DNA of 64,000 nt from Bog-793 sp963761425 (GTDB lineage: Bacteria > Actinomycetota > Acidimicrobiia > Acidimicrobiales > Bog-793), in NCBI GenBank assembly GCA_963761425.1, contig CAVXGQ010000002.1, positions 299,289-363,288 of the forward strand. The letters run 5' to 3'. This document shows positions 8,737-20,129 of the stretch, piece after piece. Numbering within the stretch: position 1 is the first letter of the stretch; each line of letters begins with the position of its first letter. The notes beneath the pieces are model-generated. The model was not told the DNA's origin, did not search any database, and saw nothing but the letters and a program-made list of their open reading frames with translations. Made by a program: the position numbers and the translations under genes.

Positions 8737-8742
8737 TACGAT
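8737..8742 (+). promoter_or_regulatory. -10-like TACGAT upstream of the GT87-type gene
   Basis: TACGAT lies 8 nt before the ATG at 8751 and after the hairpin at 8663-8691, so it could start a leaderless transcript. A second ATG at 8741 overlaps it in another frame. Confidence 0.4.
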
Positions 8743-8750
8743 GCGGTGCG

Positions 8751-10100
8751 ATGCGGAGCGCTGTCCTGTCGGCGTATCGGCATGCCATGTCGTGGGCTCC
8801 GATCGAAAAGGACACGTTCCTCTATCTGTGCGCCACGGTTTTTGCCGTCTCGACCGCCGCGGTGGCGGTCTCGGCCGACTACCGGGAATGGGGCCAGATG
8901 GCGGCCGTCGCCTACGGCATCGGCTGCGTGGTGTGCGGTGCGGTCGCCTTGGCGAGCCGGCGCCGACCGGTCCGGGCCGCATCGATCAGCCTGACGCGAC
9001 GAGTGGTCATCGTCGCCGTCATCATCGGCGCGGTGTTCGTCCCGCTCATCTGCGAGCTCATCTGGCGGGCCGATGCGCGTCCGGGCGCCAATGCGCAATC
9101 CGAAGTGGCTGTCGTCGAGCGCGCCGGTGACCGGCTGGCCAACGGCGAGAACCCCTACCTCGACCACCCGCTGACCGTCGGTGTCTCGCCCCGCAGCGAC
9201 GCGAAGTCGATCGACGCCAACTCGTTCTACCCGTACTTGCCGGGAATGGCCCCTTTCGGCCTGGCTAACGCGGTGGCCCAGCCCCCGGAGCTCGCCGACG
9301 CCCGGGTGACCCTGGCGGGGTTCACGCTGGTCGTCGCGGCCTTCGTGCTGGCGTCGGGTGGCGCGGCGCTCGGGCGGCGGGCCCGGGTGCTCCAGTTCCT
9401 GGTGGTGCTGCCGTCCGGAGCGTTGCCCATGGTGACCGGGGGCGACGACCTCCCCGTTCTCGCCCTCATGCTGGCCGGACTGGTGCTGGCGGCGAAACGA
9501 CGGCCGGTCCTCGCCGGGTTGGTGCTGGGCTGGGCGGCCACCCTGAAGTTCACCGCCTGGCCGGTGCTCGTTCTCCTGCTTCTCGCGGTGCGGGACCGGG
9601 ACGGGCGGCCGGCCCCCCTGACCTACGCGACCTCGGTCGCTCTCGTTGCCGTCCCGGTGATCGGGGCCGGCTTTCTCACCAACCCCGGCGCCTTCATCGA
9701 GAACGTGCTCCGCTTCCCTCTCGGCCTCACCGCGGTGAAGTCCCCGGCGGCGAGCCCGCTGCTCGGACAGGTCCTCGTGACGATTTTCCCCGGCCACCGC
9801 GGCCTGGTCACGATGGTGCTCCTCGCGCTGGGGCTGGCCCTCGTGGCCTACGGGCTGCGGCGGTGGACGCCGCGCACCCCGGCGACCGTGGTGCGCTTCA
9901 CCGCCTGGGCGATGCTGCTGGCGACGGTGCTCGCCCCGGCGACGCGCTTCGGGTATCTCATGTACCCGGCGAACCTGTTCGTGTGGGCCTACCTGCTGGA
10001 CGGGATGGTCCCGGCGTCGCCGCCGGTGACGAAGGCCCGGGCGGTGTCGCCCGACCCGGCCGTGCTGGTCGGTCCGGCCGCGCCGGTGGCGCCGGGCTGA
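8751..10100 (+). CDS. GT87/GT-C-type polytopic glycosyltransferase
   Basis: 449-residue integral membrane protein with about ten hydrophobic segments (for example RRVVIVAVIIGAVFVPLICE near residues 84-103 and ALMLAGLVLAAKRRPVLAGL). The luminal loop after the third segment holds GDRLANGENPYLDHP and a region rich in Asp and Tyr (DANSFYPYLPGMAPFG). This is the layout of GT87/DUF2029 polyprenol-phosphate-sugar-dependent mannosyl- or arabinosyltransferases, with the (Y/F)-PP-x-P-type pattern in the loop. The central LKFTAWPVLVLLLLAVRDRD matches the conserved K-x-(T/W)-P motif of the family. The protein ends in a proline/alanine-rich tail. Substrate and product are unknown. The gene is monocistronic between a hairpin and the rel promoter region. 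Confidence 0.78.
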   Translation: MRSAVLSAYRHAMSWAPIEKDTFLYLCATVFAVSTAAVAVSADYREWGQMAAVAYGIGCVVCGAVALASRRRPVRAASISLTRRVVIVAVIIGAVFVPLICELIWRADARPGANAQSEVAVVERAGDRLANGENPYLDHPLTVGVSPRSDAKSIDANSFYPYLPGMAPFGLANAVAQPPELADARVTLAGFTLVVAAFVLASGGAALGRRARVLQFLVVLPSGALPMVTGGDDLPVLALMLAGLVLAAKRRPVLAGLVLGWAATLKFTAWPVLVLLLLAVRDRDGRPAPLTYATSVALVAVPVIGAGFLTNPGAFIENVLRFPLGLTAVKSPAASPLLGQVLVTIFPGHRGLVTMVLLALGLALVAYGLRRWTPRTPATVVRFTAWAMLLATVLAPATRFGYLMYPANLFVWAYLLDGMVPASPPVTKARAVSPDPAVLVGPAAPVAPG

Positions 10101-10276
10101 CCGGGGTCGGTCGGCGCCGACACCGGATCAAGGCCCGTCGCTCGAGGCGATAGCGGTCCCATCGCCGGCCGGGGATCAGAGCCGGGTTGGGCCGGTGGGC
10201 GCGGTCCGCCGCCGAAGCTGGGACCAAAGGGCCAGGTGGACGCGGATATGCGCCAGCGTGACCAGGTCGGCGACGG

Positions 10277-10282
10277 TACCCT
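10277..10282 (+). promoter_or_regulatory. -10-like TACCCT upstream of rel
   Basis: TACCCT ends 5 nt before the ATG at 10288, which supports that start over an in-frame GTG 93 nt upstream (10195). The spacing suggests a leaderless mRNA. Confidence 0.4.
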
Positions 10283-10287
10283 GTGTC

Positions 10288-12569
<2,282 letters not shown>

Positions 12570-12573
<4 letters not shown>

Positions 12574-13832
12574 GCGCCTTCCAGGCGCCGACGGGCACGC
12601 GTGACGTCCTCCCGCCGGGGAGTGCGCGTTTCGCTGCCGTCGTCGCCCGCTTTGCCGCGATGGCCCGCACCGCGGGCTACGGACTGCTCGTGTCGCCGAT
12701 GTTCGAGGACGCGCAGGTCTTCCGCCGGGGGGCGGGTGACGCCACCGAGATGGTGCAAAAGGAGATGTACGAGTTCGAGGACAAGGGCCACCGCCTCCTG
12801 GCGCTGCGGCCGGAGGGCACCGCCTCCGTCGTACGGGCCTTCGTCCAGCACCACCCCCCGACGCCGTGGAAGGTCTGGTACGCGACGCCGGCCTTCCGGT
12901 ACGAGCGGCCGCAGGCGGGTCGCTACCGCCAGCATCACCAGCTCGGGGTGGAGGCCATCGGAAGTGCCGACCCCGACCTCGACGTGGAGGTGATCGCCCT
13001 GGGGAGCGCCTTCCTCGCGGCGCTGGGGTTGCGGGGGGTCGAGCTCCGGGTGAACTCGATGGGCGACGACGCCTGTTTGCCGGCGTATCGGGAACAGCTG
13101 ACGGCTTACCTCGCGGCTCACCAGGCCGAGCTGTGTGCCGACCACGTCCGTCGTTGGTCGACGAACCCGCTCCGGGTGCTCGACTGCAAGGACCCCGCCT
13201 GCGTGGCGCTCCACGAGGCGGCGCCCCGGCTCGGCGCGGGGTTGTGCGCCGACTGCCGGGCGCACTTCGGGCGGGTGACCGAGGGCCTCGACGCCCTGGG
13301 GATCGCCTGGAGCCGGGACGAGCTGTTGGTGCGGGGGTTCGACTACTACACCCGAACGACCTTCGAGTTCTCCTCGCCGGCGCTGGCCGCGGCGCAGAAC
13401 GTCCTTTTGGGTGGCGGCCGCTACGACAAGCTGGCTGCCGCCCTCGGCGGTGAAGCGGCGCCCGGGATCGGGTTCGGGAGCGGGATCGAGCGAATCCTTT
13501 TGGTGTGCGACGCCGAGGGCGCGTTGGGCGAGGTTTCCGACGCAGTCGAGGTGTTCATCGTCGACCTGGTCGGCGGCGCGGTGGCGCGCCAGCTCGCCGA
13601 GACCCTGCGCCGGTCGGGTGTCGCCACCGACCGGGGCTTCGACGACCGATCGCTCCGGGCCCAGTTGCGTCTGGCCAACCGAAGCCGCGCCCGGCTGGCG
13701 CTCATCGTCGGGGCTAGCGAGGCCGCGGCGGGAACGGTGACCTTGCGGGTGTTGCGCGGCCCGGACGCCGGGCACCAGGAGTCGGTCGAGCTCGCCAGGC
13801 TCGAGGCCGCGGTGCGGAGGTGGGTCTCGTGA
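12570..13832 (+). CDS. hisS: Histidyl-tRNA synthetase
   Basis: 420-residue class II aminoacyl-tRNA synthetase that charges tRNA-His. Class II motif 2 reads TPAFRYERPQAGRYRQHHQ near residue 110. The histidine-binding block is LLVRGFDYYTRTTFEF, with GGGRYDKLAAALGG following it. Motif 3 is GIGFGSGIERIL near residue 305. A small Cys-containing insertion (LDCKDPAC ... LCADCRAHF) is typical of many bacterial HisRS. The C-terminal anticodon-binding domain runs from about 325 to the end (VFIVDLVGGAVARQLAETLR). The GTG start shares GTGA with the rel stop. The 3' end overlaps aspS. Confidence 0.97.
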
Positions 13833-15619
13833 CCGGGGTCGGTGGGGTGCCGATCGGGCTCGGTATGCGCACCCACTACTGCGGGACGCTCCGGCCCGCC
13901 GACGTGGGGATGCAGGTGTCGGTGTGCGGCTGGGTGTCGCGCCGGCGTGAGCACGGCGAACATCTGGTCTTTCTCGACGTGCGCGACCACACCGGCATCG
14001 TCCAGTGCGTGGTCGAGCGGGCCCAGGCGATCCGGCCGGAGTACGTCGTGCGGGTGACCGGCACGGTGCGGGCGCGCCCGGAGGGCACGGCGAACCCCTC
14101 GCTCGCCACCGGCGAGATCGAGCTCGGCGAGTGCTCCGTCGAAACCCTGGCGACCTGTGAGCCGGTGCCGTTCTCGCTCGACGAGCGCATCGAGACCGAG
14201 GAGTCCCTGCGGCTGCGCTATCGCTACATCGACCTGCGGACCGAGCGGATGCAGGCCAACTTGAGGCTGCGCTCGACGGTGAACTCGGCCATCCGCCGGT
14301 CGATGGAGCGCCAGGGCTTCGTCGAGATCGAGACGCCGCTGCTGTGGACGCCGACGCCCGAGGGGGCGCGCGAGTTCGTCGTGCCGTCGCGCCTGCAACA
14401 GGGGAGGTTCTACGCCCTGCCCCAGAGCCCCCAGATCGCCAAGCAGCTGACCATGATCGGCGGCGTCGACCGCTACTACCAGATCGCGCGCTGCCTGCGG
14501 GACGAGGATCTGCGGGCCGACCGCCAGTTCGAGTTCACCCAGCTTGACGTGGAGGCGGCCTTCGTCGGCCAGGACGAGATCCTCTCTTTCGTCACCGAGG
14601 CGATGGTCGAGGCCACCGAGGCCGCCACCGGCCAGCGGCCGGGCCCGTTCGTCCGGATGTCCTGGGCCGAGGCACTCGACCGCTACGGGACCGACAAGCC
14701 CGATCTCCGGTTCGGCATGGAGATCGTCGATCTCACCGCGGCCCTCGCCGGCACCGGCTTCAAGGCTCTTCGCGCCCCGGCCGTGAAGGCGATCGTTCTT
14801 GCGGGCGGGGCCGACCTCGGTCGGGCCCGCCTCGATGAACTGGTCGCCCGCGCACGTTCCCTCGGCGCCCCGGGACTGGTGTGGCTGCGCGCCCGGGGCG
14901 ACCCCGTCAGCCTCGAAAGCCCGGTGGCCAAGTTCCTGTCGATCGGGGAACTGGCCGCCATCGTGCGCCAGACCTCGGCGGTGGCCGGTGATCTCGTGCT
15001 CGTCGTCGCCGACGAGCATCGCCGCGCCTGCGAGGTGCTCGGCCAGCTCCGGATCGAGCTCGGTCGTCCTCCCACTCAAGACGGAGCGCTCCGGTTCTGC
15101 TGGATCGTGGACTTTCCCCTGTTCGATGGCGTCGACGAGGACATGCACCCGCAGGCGGCGCACCACCCGTTCACCATGCCGTATCTCGAGGACCTCGACC
15201 GGCTGGAGACCGACCCGTTTAGCGTGCGGGCCCACAGCTACGACCTGGTCCTGAACGGCTGGGAGCTCGGTTCCGGTTCCCTCCGGATCCACCAGCCCGA
15301 GCTGCAGAGGCGGATCTTCGAGGCCCTCGGGATCTCGGCCGCCGACGCCGATTCCCGCTTCGGGTTCCTGCTGGACGCCTATCGCTACGGGGGGCCGCCG
15401 CACGGGGGGTTCGCGGTCGGGCTCGACCGGTTCGTCGCCATCTTGGCCGGTGAGGAGAACATCCGCGAGGTGATCGCCTTCCCGAAGACTCAGTCTGGGG
15501 CCGACCTCATGACCGGCGGGCCGTTGCCGCTGTCGCGACAGCGGCTGGCCGAGCTCGGCGTGCGGATCCTCGCCCCGCGCCATCCGCCGGCGGCGCCGTC
15601 CCAGATGGGGGTGGGCTAG
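13829..15619 (+). CDS. aspS: Aspartyl-tRNA synthetase
   Basis: 596-residue class IIb synthetase with the bacterial GAD insertion. The N-terminal OB-fold anticodon-binding domain begins THYCGTLRPADVGMQVSV. The catalytic core shows FVEIETPLLWTPTPEGAREF, ALPQSPQIAKQLTMIGGVDR, RCLRDEDLRADRQFEFTQLD (motif 2) and the motif 3 region GFAVGLDRFVAILAGEENIR. The GAD domain lies between about 300 and 420. The GTG at 13829 is chosen because GGAGG sits 8 nt upstream and it forms GTGA with the hisS stop. An ATG at 13865 would give the more usual MRTHYCG N-terminus, and a GTG at 13820 is also in frame. Whether it also charges tRNA-Asn cannot be judged here. Confidence 0.96.
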   Translation: MTGVGGVPIGLGMRTHYCGTLRPADVGMQVSVCGWVSRRREHGEHLVFLDVRDHTGIVQCVVERAQAIRPEYVVRVTGTVRARPEGTANPSLATGEIELGECSVETLATCEPVPFSLDERIETEESLRLRYRYIDLRTERMQANLRLRSTVNSAIRRSMERQGFVEIETPLLWTPTPEGAREFVVPSRLQQGRFYALPQSPQIAKQLTMIGGVDRYYQIARCLRDEDLRADRQFEFTQLDVEAAFVGQDEILSFVTEAMVEATEAATGQRPGPFVRMSWAEALDRYGTDKPDLRFGMEIVDLTAALAGTGFKALRAPAVKAIVLAGGADLGRARLDELVARARSLGAPGLVWLRARGDPVSLESPVAKFLSIGELAAIVRQTSAVAGDLVLVVADEHRRACEVLGQLRIELGRPPTQDGALRFCWIVDFPLFDGVDEDMHPQAAHHPFTMPYLEDLDRLETDPFSVRAHSYDLVLNGWELGSGSLRIHQPELQRRIFEALGISAADADSRFGFLLDAYRYGGPPHGGFAVGLDRFVAILAGEENIREVIAFPKTQSGADLMTGGPLPLSRQRLAELGVRILAPRHPPAAPSQMGVG

Positions 15620-15638
15620 GCGCGCGGGCGCGTCCGCG

Positions 15639-17000
15639 ATGGCGCAGAGACCGAACTCCGACCTGTTCGACGCCGCGGCCGCCGAGGAGCTGTCCCGGAC
15701 CGCGCCGCTGGCGACGCGGATGCGACCGAAGAGCCTCGAGGAGTTCGTCGGCCAACGCCACCTGGTGGGTCCGGGCGCGACGCTGCGGACCCTCATCGAG
15801 GCGGACCGGTTGTCCTCGGCGGTCTTTTTCGGGCCGGCCGGATCGGGCAAGACCACGCTCGCCCGCATCGTGGCGGCCCGATCGGCCAAGGTCTTCGTCC
15901 AGCTCTCGGCGACCTCGGCCGGGGTGAAAGACATCCGCGAGACGCTCGAGGCGGCGCGCCGGGAGCTCGGCACCACCGGTCGGGGCACCATCCTTTTCCT
16001 CGACGAGATCCACCGTTTCTCCCGGGCCCAGCAGGACGCGCTGCTGCCCGGGGTCGAGGAGGGCGTGGTGGTGCTCATCGGCGCGACGGCGGAGAACCCG
16101 TTCTTTGCGCTGACCTCGCCGCTGCTCAGCCGGTCGACGCTGTGGCGCTTCGAGGCGATCGGCCACGACGACCTCGCGGTGCTCGGCCGTCGGGCGGTCG
16201 AGCTCGAACGCTCGGCCATTGACGACGAGGCCCTCGAGGCGTGCTGCGACCTCGCCGATGGCGACGCGCGGACCATGCTCACGACGCTGGAAATCGCCAT
16301 CGCCGTGGCCCGGGCCCGCGCCGACACCGAGGTGGTGATCGCCCGGGACGACGTCGAGGCGGCGCGTACGACCCGGGCCCTCCGCCACGGGCGTGACGCC
16401 CACTACGACCTCATCAGCGCGCTCATCAAGTCGGTGCGTGGCTCGGATCCCGACGCCGGGGTCTACTGGCTGGCCCGGCTGCTGGCGGCCGGCGAGGACC
16501 CGCGCTTTGTCGCCCGCCGACTGGTCATCTTGTCGAGCGAGGACGTGGGGCTGGCGGATCCGCTCGCCCTGGTCGTGGCGGAGGCGGCCGCGGCCGCGCT
16601 CGACCGGGTGGGGCTGCCGGAGGCGGCGCTCAACTTGGCCGAGGCGGTCGTCTATCTCGCCACCGCCCCGAAGTCGAACCGCTCGGCGGCTGCCCTGTGG
16701 GCCGCCCAGTCCGAGGTGGAGAACGGACCGCTGGGCGCGGTGCCGCCAGCCCTGCGGGGGTCGAGCTATCCGGGGGCGGAGTCGCTCGGGCACGGCGTCG
16801 GCTACGAGTATCCTCACGATGACCCGCGTGGCTGGGTCGAAGCCGACTACCTCCCGGCCGAGCTGGTCGAGCGGCGCTACTACGAGCCGTCCGACCATGG
16901 CGCCGAGGCCGAGATCGCGCAGCGGCTGGCGACCCTGCGAGGCCTACGGCACGACGCCGCGTCCGGGGATGAACCGCCGAAGGAGCACCGGGCACGGTGA
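15639..17000 (+). CDS. rarA: Replication-associated recombination protein RarA (MgsA)
   Basis: 453-residue AAA+ ATPase that acts at stalled replication forks and interacts with clamp loader or SSB. Walker A is FFGPAGSGKTTLARI near residue 68, Walker B is TILFLDEIHRFSRAQQDALL near 119, and sensor 1 lies in LIGATAENPFFALTSPLLSR. The C-terminal part carries the MgsA-type oligomerisation domain (DLISALIKSVRGSDPDAGVY, and further on the ALNLAEAVVYLATAPKSNRS block). The N-terminal LFDAAAAEELSRTAPLATRM matches the usual start of the family. The gene is 19 bp after aspS and 4 bp before alaS, so it sits within the synthetase operon, an arrangement I recall as conserved in actinobacteria. Confidence 0.95.
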   Translation: MAQRPNSDLFDAAAAEELSRTAPLATRMRPKSLEEFVGQRHLVGPGATLRTLIEADRLSSAVFFGPAGSGKTTLARIVAARSAKVFVQLSATSAGVKDIRETLEAARRELGTTGRGTILFLDEIHRFSRAQQDALLPGVEEGVVVLIGATAENPFFALTSPLLSRSTLWRFEAIGHDDLAVLGRRAVELERSAIDDEALEACCDLADGDARTMLTTLEIAIAVARARADTEVVIARDDVEAARTTRALRHGRDAHYDLISALIKSVRGSDPDAGVYWLARLLAAGEDPRFVARRLVILSSEDVGLADPLALVVAEAAAAALDRVGLPEAALNLAEAVVYLATAPKSNRSAAALWAAQSEVENGPLGAVPPALRGSSYPGAESLGHGVGYEYPHDDPRGWVEADYLPAELVERRYYEPSDHGAEAEIAQRLATLRGLRHDAASGDEPPKEHRAR

Positions 17001-17004
17001 GGGC

Positions 17005-19617
17005 ATGACGATCTCGAGCGACGGGCTGCGGGCGGAGTTCACGCGCTTTTTCGTCGAACGCGGTCATGCCGCGCTCCCGCCGGCGAGTCTCGTGCCCGTC
17101 GACCCGTCGGTGATGTTCACCATCGCCGGCATGGTGCAGTTCAAGCCGTACTTCACCGGGGAGGAGACCCCTTCGGTTGGGCGTGCGACGACGATCCAAC
17201 CCTGCTTCCGGACCACCGACATCGAGATCATCGGGACGACGACGCGCCACGAGACGCTGTTCGAGATGCTCGGCAACTTCAGCTTCGGCGACTACTTCAA
17301 GGAGCTGGCGATCCCCTACGCGTGGGATCTCGTGACCGAGGTGTTCGGCTTCGAACCGGACCGGATCTGGGTCACCATCCACGAATCTGACACCGACTCG
17401 GCGGGGATCTGGCAGGAATCGGCGGGTCTCCCCGCTGAGCGGATCCAGAAGATGGGCGACGACAACTTCTGGAAGATGGGCGACACCGGCCCCTGCGGGC
17501 CGTGCTCGGAGATCTACTACGACCGCGGGGAGCGCTTCGGACCGGCGGGCGGCCCGGCCCAGGGGGATTCCGAGCGCTACACCGAGATCTGGAACCTCGT
17601 CTTCATGCAGTACGAGCGGGCGGCCGACGGAACGCTGACCGACCTGCCGAAGAAGAACATCGACACCGGGGCCGGGCTGGAGCGGATCCTTACCCTGCTC
17701 CAGGGGGTCGAGTCGGTATTCGAGACCGACGTGCTCGCGCCGATCGTCGACGCTGCCGCCACCCTCACCGGGTCGAGCCTCGGCCGTGACGAGGCCACCG
17801 ACGTCGCGCTGCGGATCCTCGCCGATCACACCCGGTCGGCGACCTTTCTCGTCTCCGACGGGGTGTTCCCCTCGAATGACGGGCGTGGCTACGTGCTGCG
17901 GCGCATCATGCGGCGGGCCGCACTGCGGGCCCATCAGCTCGGCGTGTCCGGGATCGTCCTGCCCGACCTCACCGACGCCGTGGTCGCCACCCTCGGCGCC
18001 GCCTACCCGAAGCTGGTGCGGGACGCTTCCCTGGTGCGGACCGTCGTCGGTCACGAGGAGGAGGCCTTCCGCCGGACGCTGCGCGCCGGGTCTCAGCTCA
18101 TCGACTCCGAGCTCGCCAAGGGCCGGGGCGTGCTCGCCGGCGAGGCCGCCTTCCGGTTGCACGACACCTACGGCTTCCCGATCGACCTGACGACCGAGGT
18201 CGCCGCGTCCCGGGGGGTCGCGGTCGACCGGGCCGGCTTCGAGGCCGCGATGGCCGAGCAGCGCAACCGGGGCCGGGCCGCCGCCCGCCCGGCTTCCGAT
18301 GGTGGCGGACGCCAGGTGGTGCGCGAGGTGCTCGAAGGCTTCGGTCCCACCGTCTTCGTCGGCTACACCGAGACCTCGGCCGAGGCGCGGGTGCTGGGGA
18401 TGGAGACCCGAGACGACGCCAGAGGGTTCGTAAACATCGACGGCGAAGGACCTCCCCCGGGTGTCGAGCTCACCGAGGTGTTCTTGGACCGGACGCCGTT
18501 TTATGCCGAAGCCGGCGGCCAGGTCGGCGACACCGGGACGATCGTCGGGGCGACGGGCTCCTTCCGGGTGCTCGACACCACCTCGGCCGACGGGATCACC
18601 TGCCACACCGGGTACCTGGTGTCGGGCACCATCGCCCCCGGGGCCGAGGTCACCGCCACCATCGATGCCGAGCGCCGCGAGTCGATCCGGCGCAACCACA
18701 CCGCCACCCACCTTTTGCACTGGGCGCTGCGGTCGGTGCTCGGCGAGCACGTGAAGCAGCAGGGATCGCTGGTCGCGCCGGACCGCCTGCGCTTCGACTT
18801 CAGTCACTTTGCCGCCCTCACGCCCGACGAGCTGGCCAAGGTCGAGGACCTGGTCTCGTTGGCCGTTCTCAGCGATTCGCCGGTGCGGGTGGAGGAGACC
18901 TCCCGGGTGGAGGCCGAGAAGGCCGGCGCCATCGCCTTTTTCGGCGAGAAGTACGGCGAGATCGTGCGGGTGGTGAAGGCGGGACCGGAGTCGGTCGAGC
19001 TCTGCGGCGGGACCCACGTCTCGGCGCTCGGCACCATCGGGCCGTTCCGCGTCGTCTCGGAAAGCTCGATCGGCGCCAACACCCGGCGGATCGAGGCGAC
19101 GACCGGCCGGGGCTCGCTGGCGGAGATCCGCAAGATGTCCGCCACCGTCTCTCGCGCCTCGGCCGCCTTGCGTACGCCACCCGACGAACTCGCCGAGGCG
19201 GTCGAGCGCCTGGTGGAGCGGGAACGGGTCCTCGCCGACGAGCTGCGGCGGATGCGGTCGCAGTCCCTGGCCGGTGAGGCGAGACAGCTCGCCGCCGCCG
19301 CCACCGCGGGATCGGTCGTGGCCCGCCGGGACGGCGCCGACCCGGCGGTTCTGCGAGAGCTCGCACTGGCCATCCGCCGTCAGGCTGGCGTGGAACGGGT
19401 CGGACTGGTCGGGGCGACCGAGGACGGACGGGTCGCCATCGTCGTGGCGGTGACCGCGGCCAGCGGGATCGACGCGCGGGCCGCGGCGTCGGCCGCGGCG
19501 ACGGTCGTCGGCGGAGGCGGAGGCGGGTCGCCCGAGCTCGCCACGGCAGGCGGTCGTGACGTCGCCGCCATCGACACCGCCTTGGCGACGCTGGCCGCCC
19601 AGCTCGGCTCGCGGTGA
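17005..19617 (+). CDS. alaS: Alanyl-tRNA synthetase
   Basis: 870-residue class II synthetase with editing activity. The catalytic domain opens TISSDGLRAEFTRFFVERGH, and includes TRHETLFEMLGNFSFGDYFK (motif 2 region) and KKNIDTGAGLERILTLLQG (motif 3). The editing domain has the zinc-binding NHTATHLLHWALR pair and ELCGGTHVSALGTIG. The C-terminal C-Ala domain is glycine rich (VVGGGGGGSPELATAGG), with a DHH-associated-type fold. The ATG at 17005 begins 4 bp after rarA. The same frame is open for 204 codons upstream, but that part is a shadow of rarA. The stop shares GTGA with ruvX. No key motif is missing. Confidence 0.97.
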   Translation: MTISSDGLRAEFTRFFVERGHAALPPASLVPVDPSVMFTIAGMVQFKPYFTGEETPSVGRATTIQPCFRTTDIEIIGTTTRHETLFEMLGNFSFGDYFKELAIPYAWDLVTEVFGFEPDRIWVTIHESDTDSAGIWQESAGLPAERIQKMGDDNFWKMGDTGPCGPCSEIYYDRGERFGPAGGPAQGDSERYTEIWNLVFMQYERAADGTLTDLPKKNIDTGAGLERILTLLQGVESVFETDVLAPIVDAAATLTGSSLGRDEATDVALRILADHTRSATFLVSDGVFPSNDGRGYVLRRIMRRAALRAHQLGVSGIVLPDLTDAVVATLGAAYPKLVRDASLVRTVVGHEEEAFRRTLRAGSQLIDSELAKGRGVLAGEAAFRLHDTYGFPIDLTTEVAASRGVAVDRAGFEAAMAEQRNRGRAAARPASDGGGRQVVREVLEGFGPTVFVGYTETSAEARVLGMETRDDARGFVNIDGEGPPPGVELTEVFLDRTPFYAEAGGQVGDTGTIVGATGSFRVLDTTSADGITCHTGYLVSGTIAPGAEVTATIDAERRESIRRNHTATHLLHWALRSVLGEHVKQQGSLVAPDRLRFDFSHFAALTPDELAKVEDLVSLAVLSDSPVRVEETSRVEAEKAGAIAFFGEKYGEIVRVVKAGPESVELCGGTHVSALGTIGPFRVVSESSIGANTRRIEATTGRGSLAEIRKMSATVSRASAALRTPPDELAEAVERLVERERVLADELRRMRSQSLAGEARQLAAAATAGSVVARRDGADPAVLRELALAIRRQAGVERVGLVGATEDGRVAIVVAVTAASGIDARAAASAAATVVGGGGGGSPELATAGGRDVAAIDTALATLAAQLGSR

Positions 19618-20129
19618 GCCGGCCGGATCCAACCGGGCCGGCCTCGGTGGAGCCGGGTCCCTGCCTCGGACTCGACCTCGGTGAGGTCCGGATCGGCGTC
19701 TCCGTCACCGACTCGGCCCGCACGGTCGCCATCCCGCGTGGGGTGGTGACCCGCAGTGGCCACGAGGCCGTCGACCACGAAATGGTCGCCCAGCTGGTCG
19801 AGGAGGTCGGAGCGACGCTGGTGGTGGTCGGCGTGCCCCTCAGCCTGGACGGCCGGATCGGGCCGGCGGCGGGAAGGGTCATCGCCGAGACGGCGCGGCT
19901 GGCGGACGCGCTGCGTGTTCCCGTTGAGACCATCGACGAGCGGTTCTCGACGGTCGAGGCGACCCGCCGCCGCGGTGAGGTCGACTCCGGTCACGCCCGC
20001 CGACACCGGATGTCGGGACGCCTCGGGCGCCGTCGGTCGGCGCGGGGCCGCTCCGGCCCGGCAGCCGTCGACGCCGGCGCGGCCGCGGTGATCCTCCAGT
20101 CCTACCTCGATCGGGAGCGGCCGAGATGA
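19614..20129 (+). CDS. ruvX: Putative Holliday junction resolvase/pre-16S nuclease RuvX (YqgF)
   Basis: 171-residue RNase H-like nuclease of the YqgF family, proposed to process pre-16S rRNA and branched DNA. Motifs: LGLDLGEVRIGVSVTD (first acidic residue), VVVGVPLSLDGRIGPAA, PVETIDERFSTVEATRR and the final VDAGAAAVILQSYLD. The acidic positions of the active site appear intact. The loop between DERFSTVEA and VDAGAAA is unusually long and very basic (SGHARRHRMSGRLGRRRSAR), where family members of about 140 residues have a short linker. It is translationally coupled to alaS (GTGA) and to aroE (ATGA). The mltG gene usually found next to ruvX in this phylum is missing at this position. Confidence 0.9.
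   Translation: MSRPDPTGPASVEPGPCLGLDLGEVRIGVSVTDSARTVAIPRGVVTRSGHEAVDHEMVAQLVEEVGATLVVVGVPLSLDGRIGPAAGRVIAETARLADALRVPVETIDERFSTVEATRRRGEVDSGHARRHRMSGRLGRRRSARGRSGPAAVDAGAAAVILQSYLDRERPR

Noticed and set aside
13421..16327. A 968-codon minus-strand frame across hisS, aspS and rarA
   Set aside because: It is a shadow of three clear plus-strand genes, with low-complexity Arg/Ser/His-rich translation.
16630..19632. A 1000-codon minus-strand frame across alaS
   Set aside because: It is a shadow of alaS; no motif, no ribosome-binding site and no neighbours that would support it.
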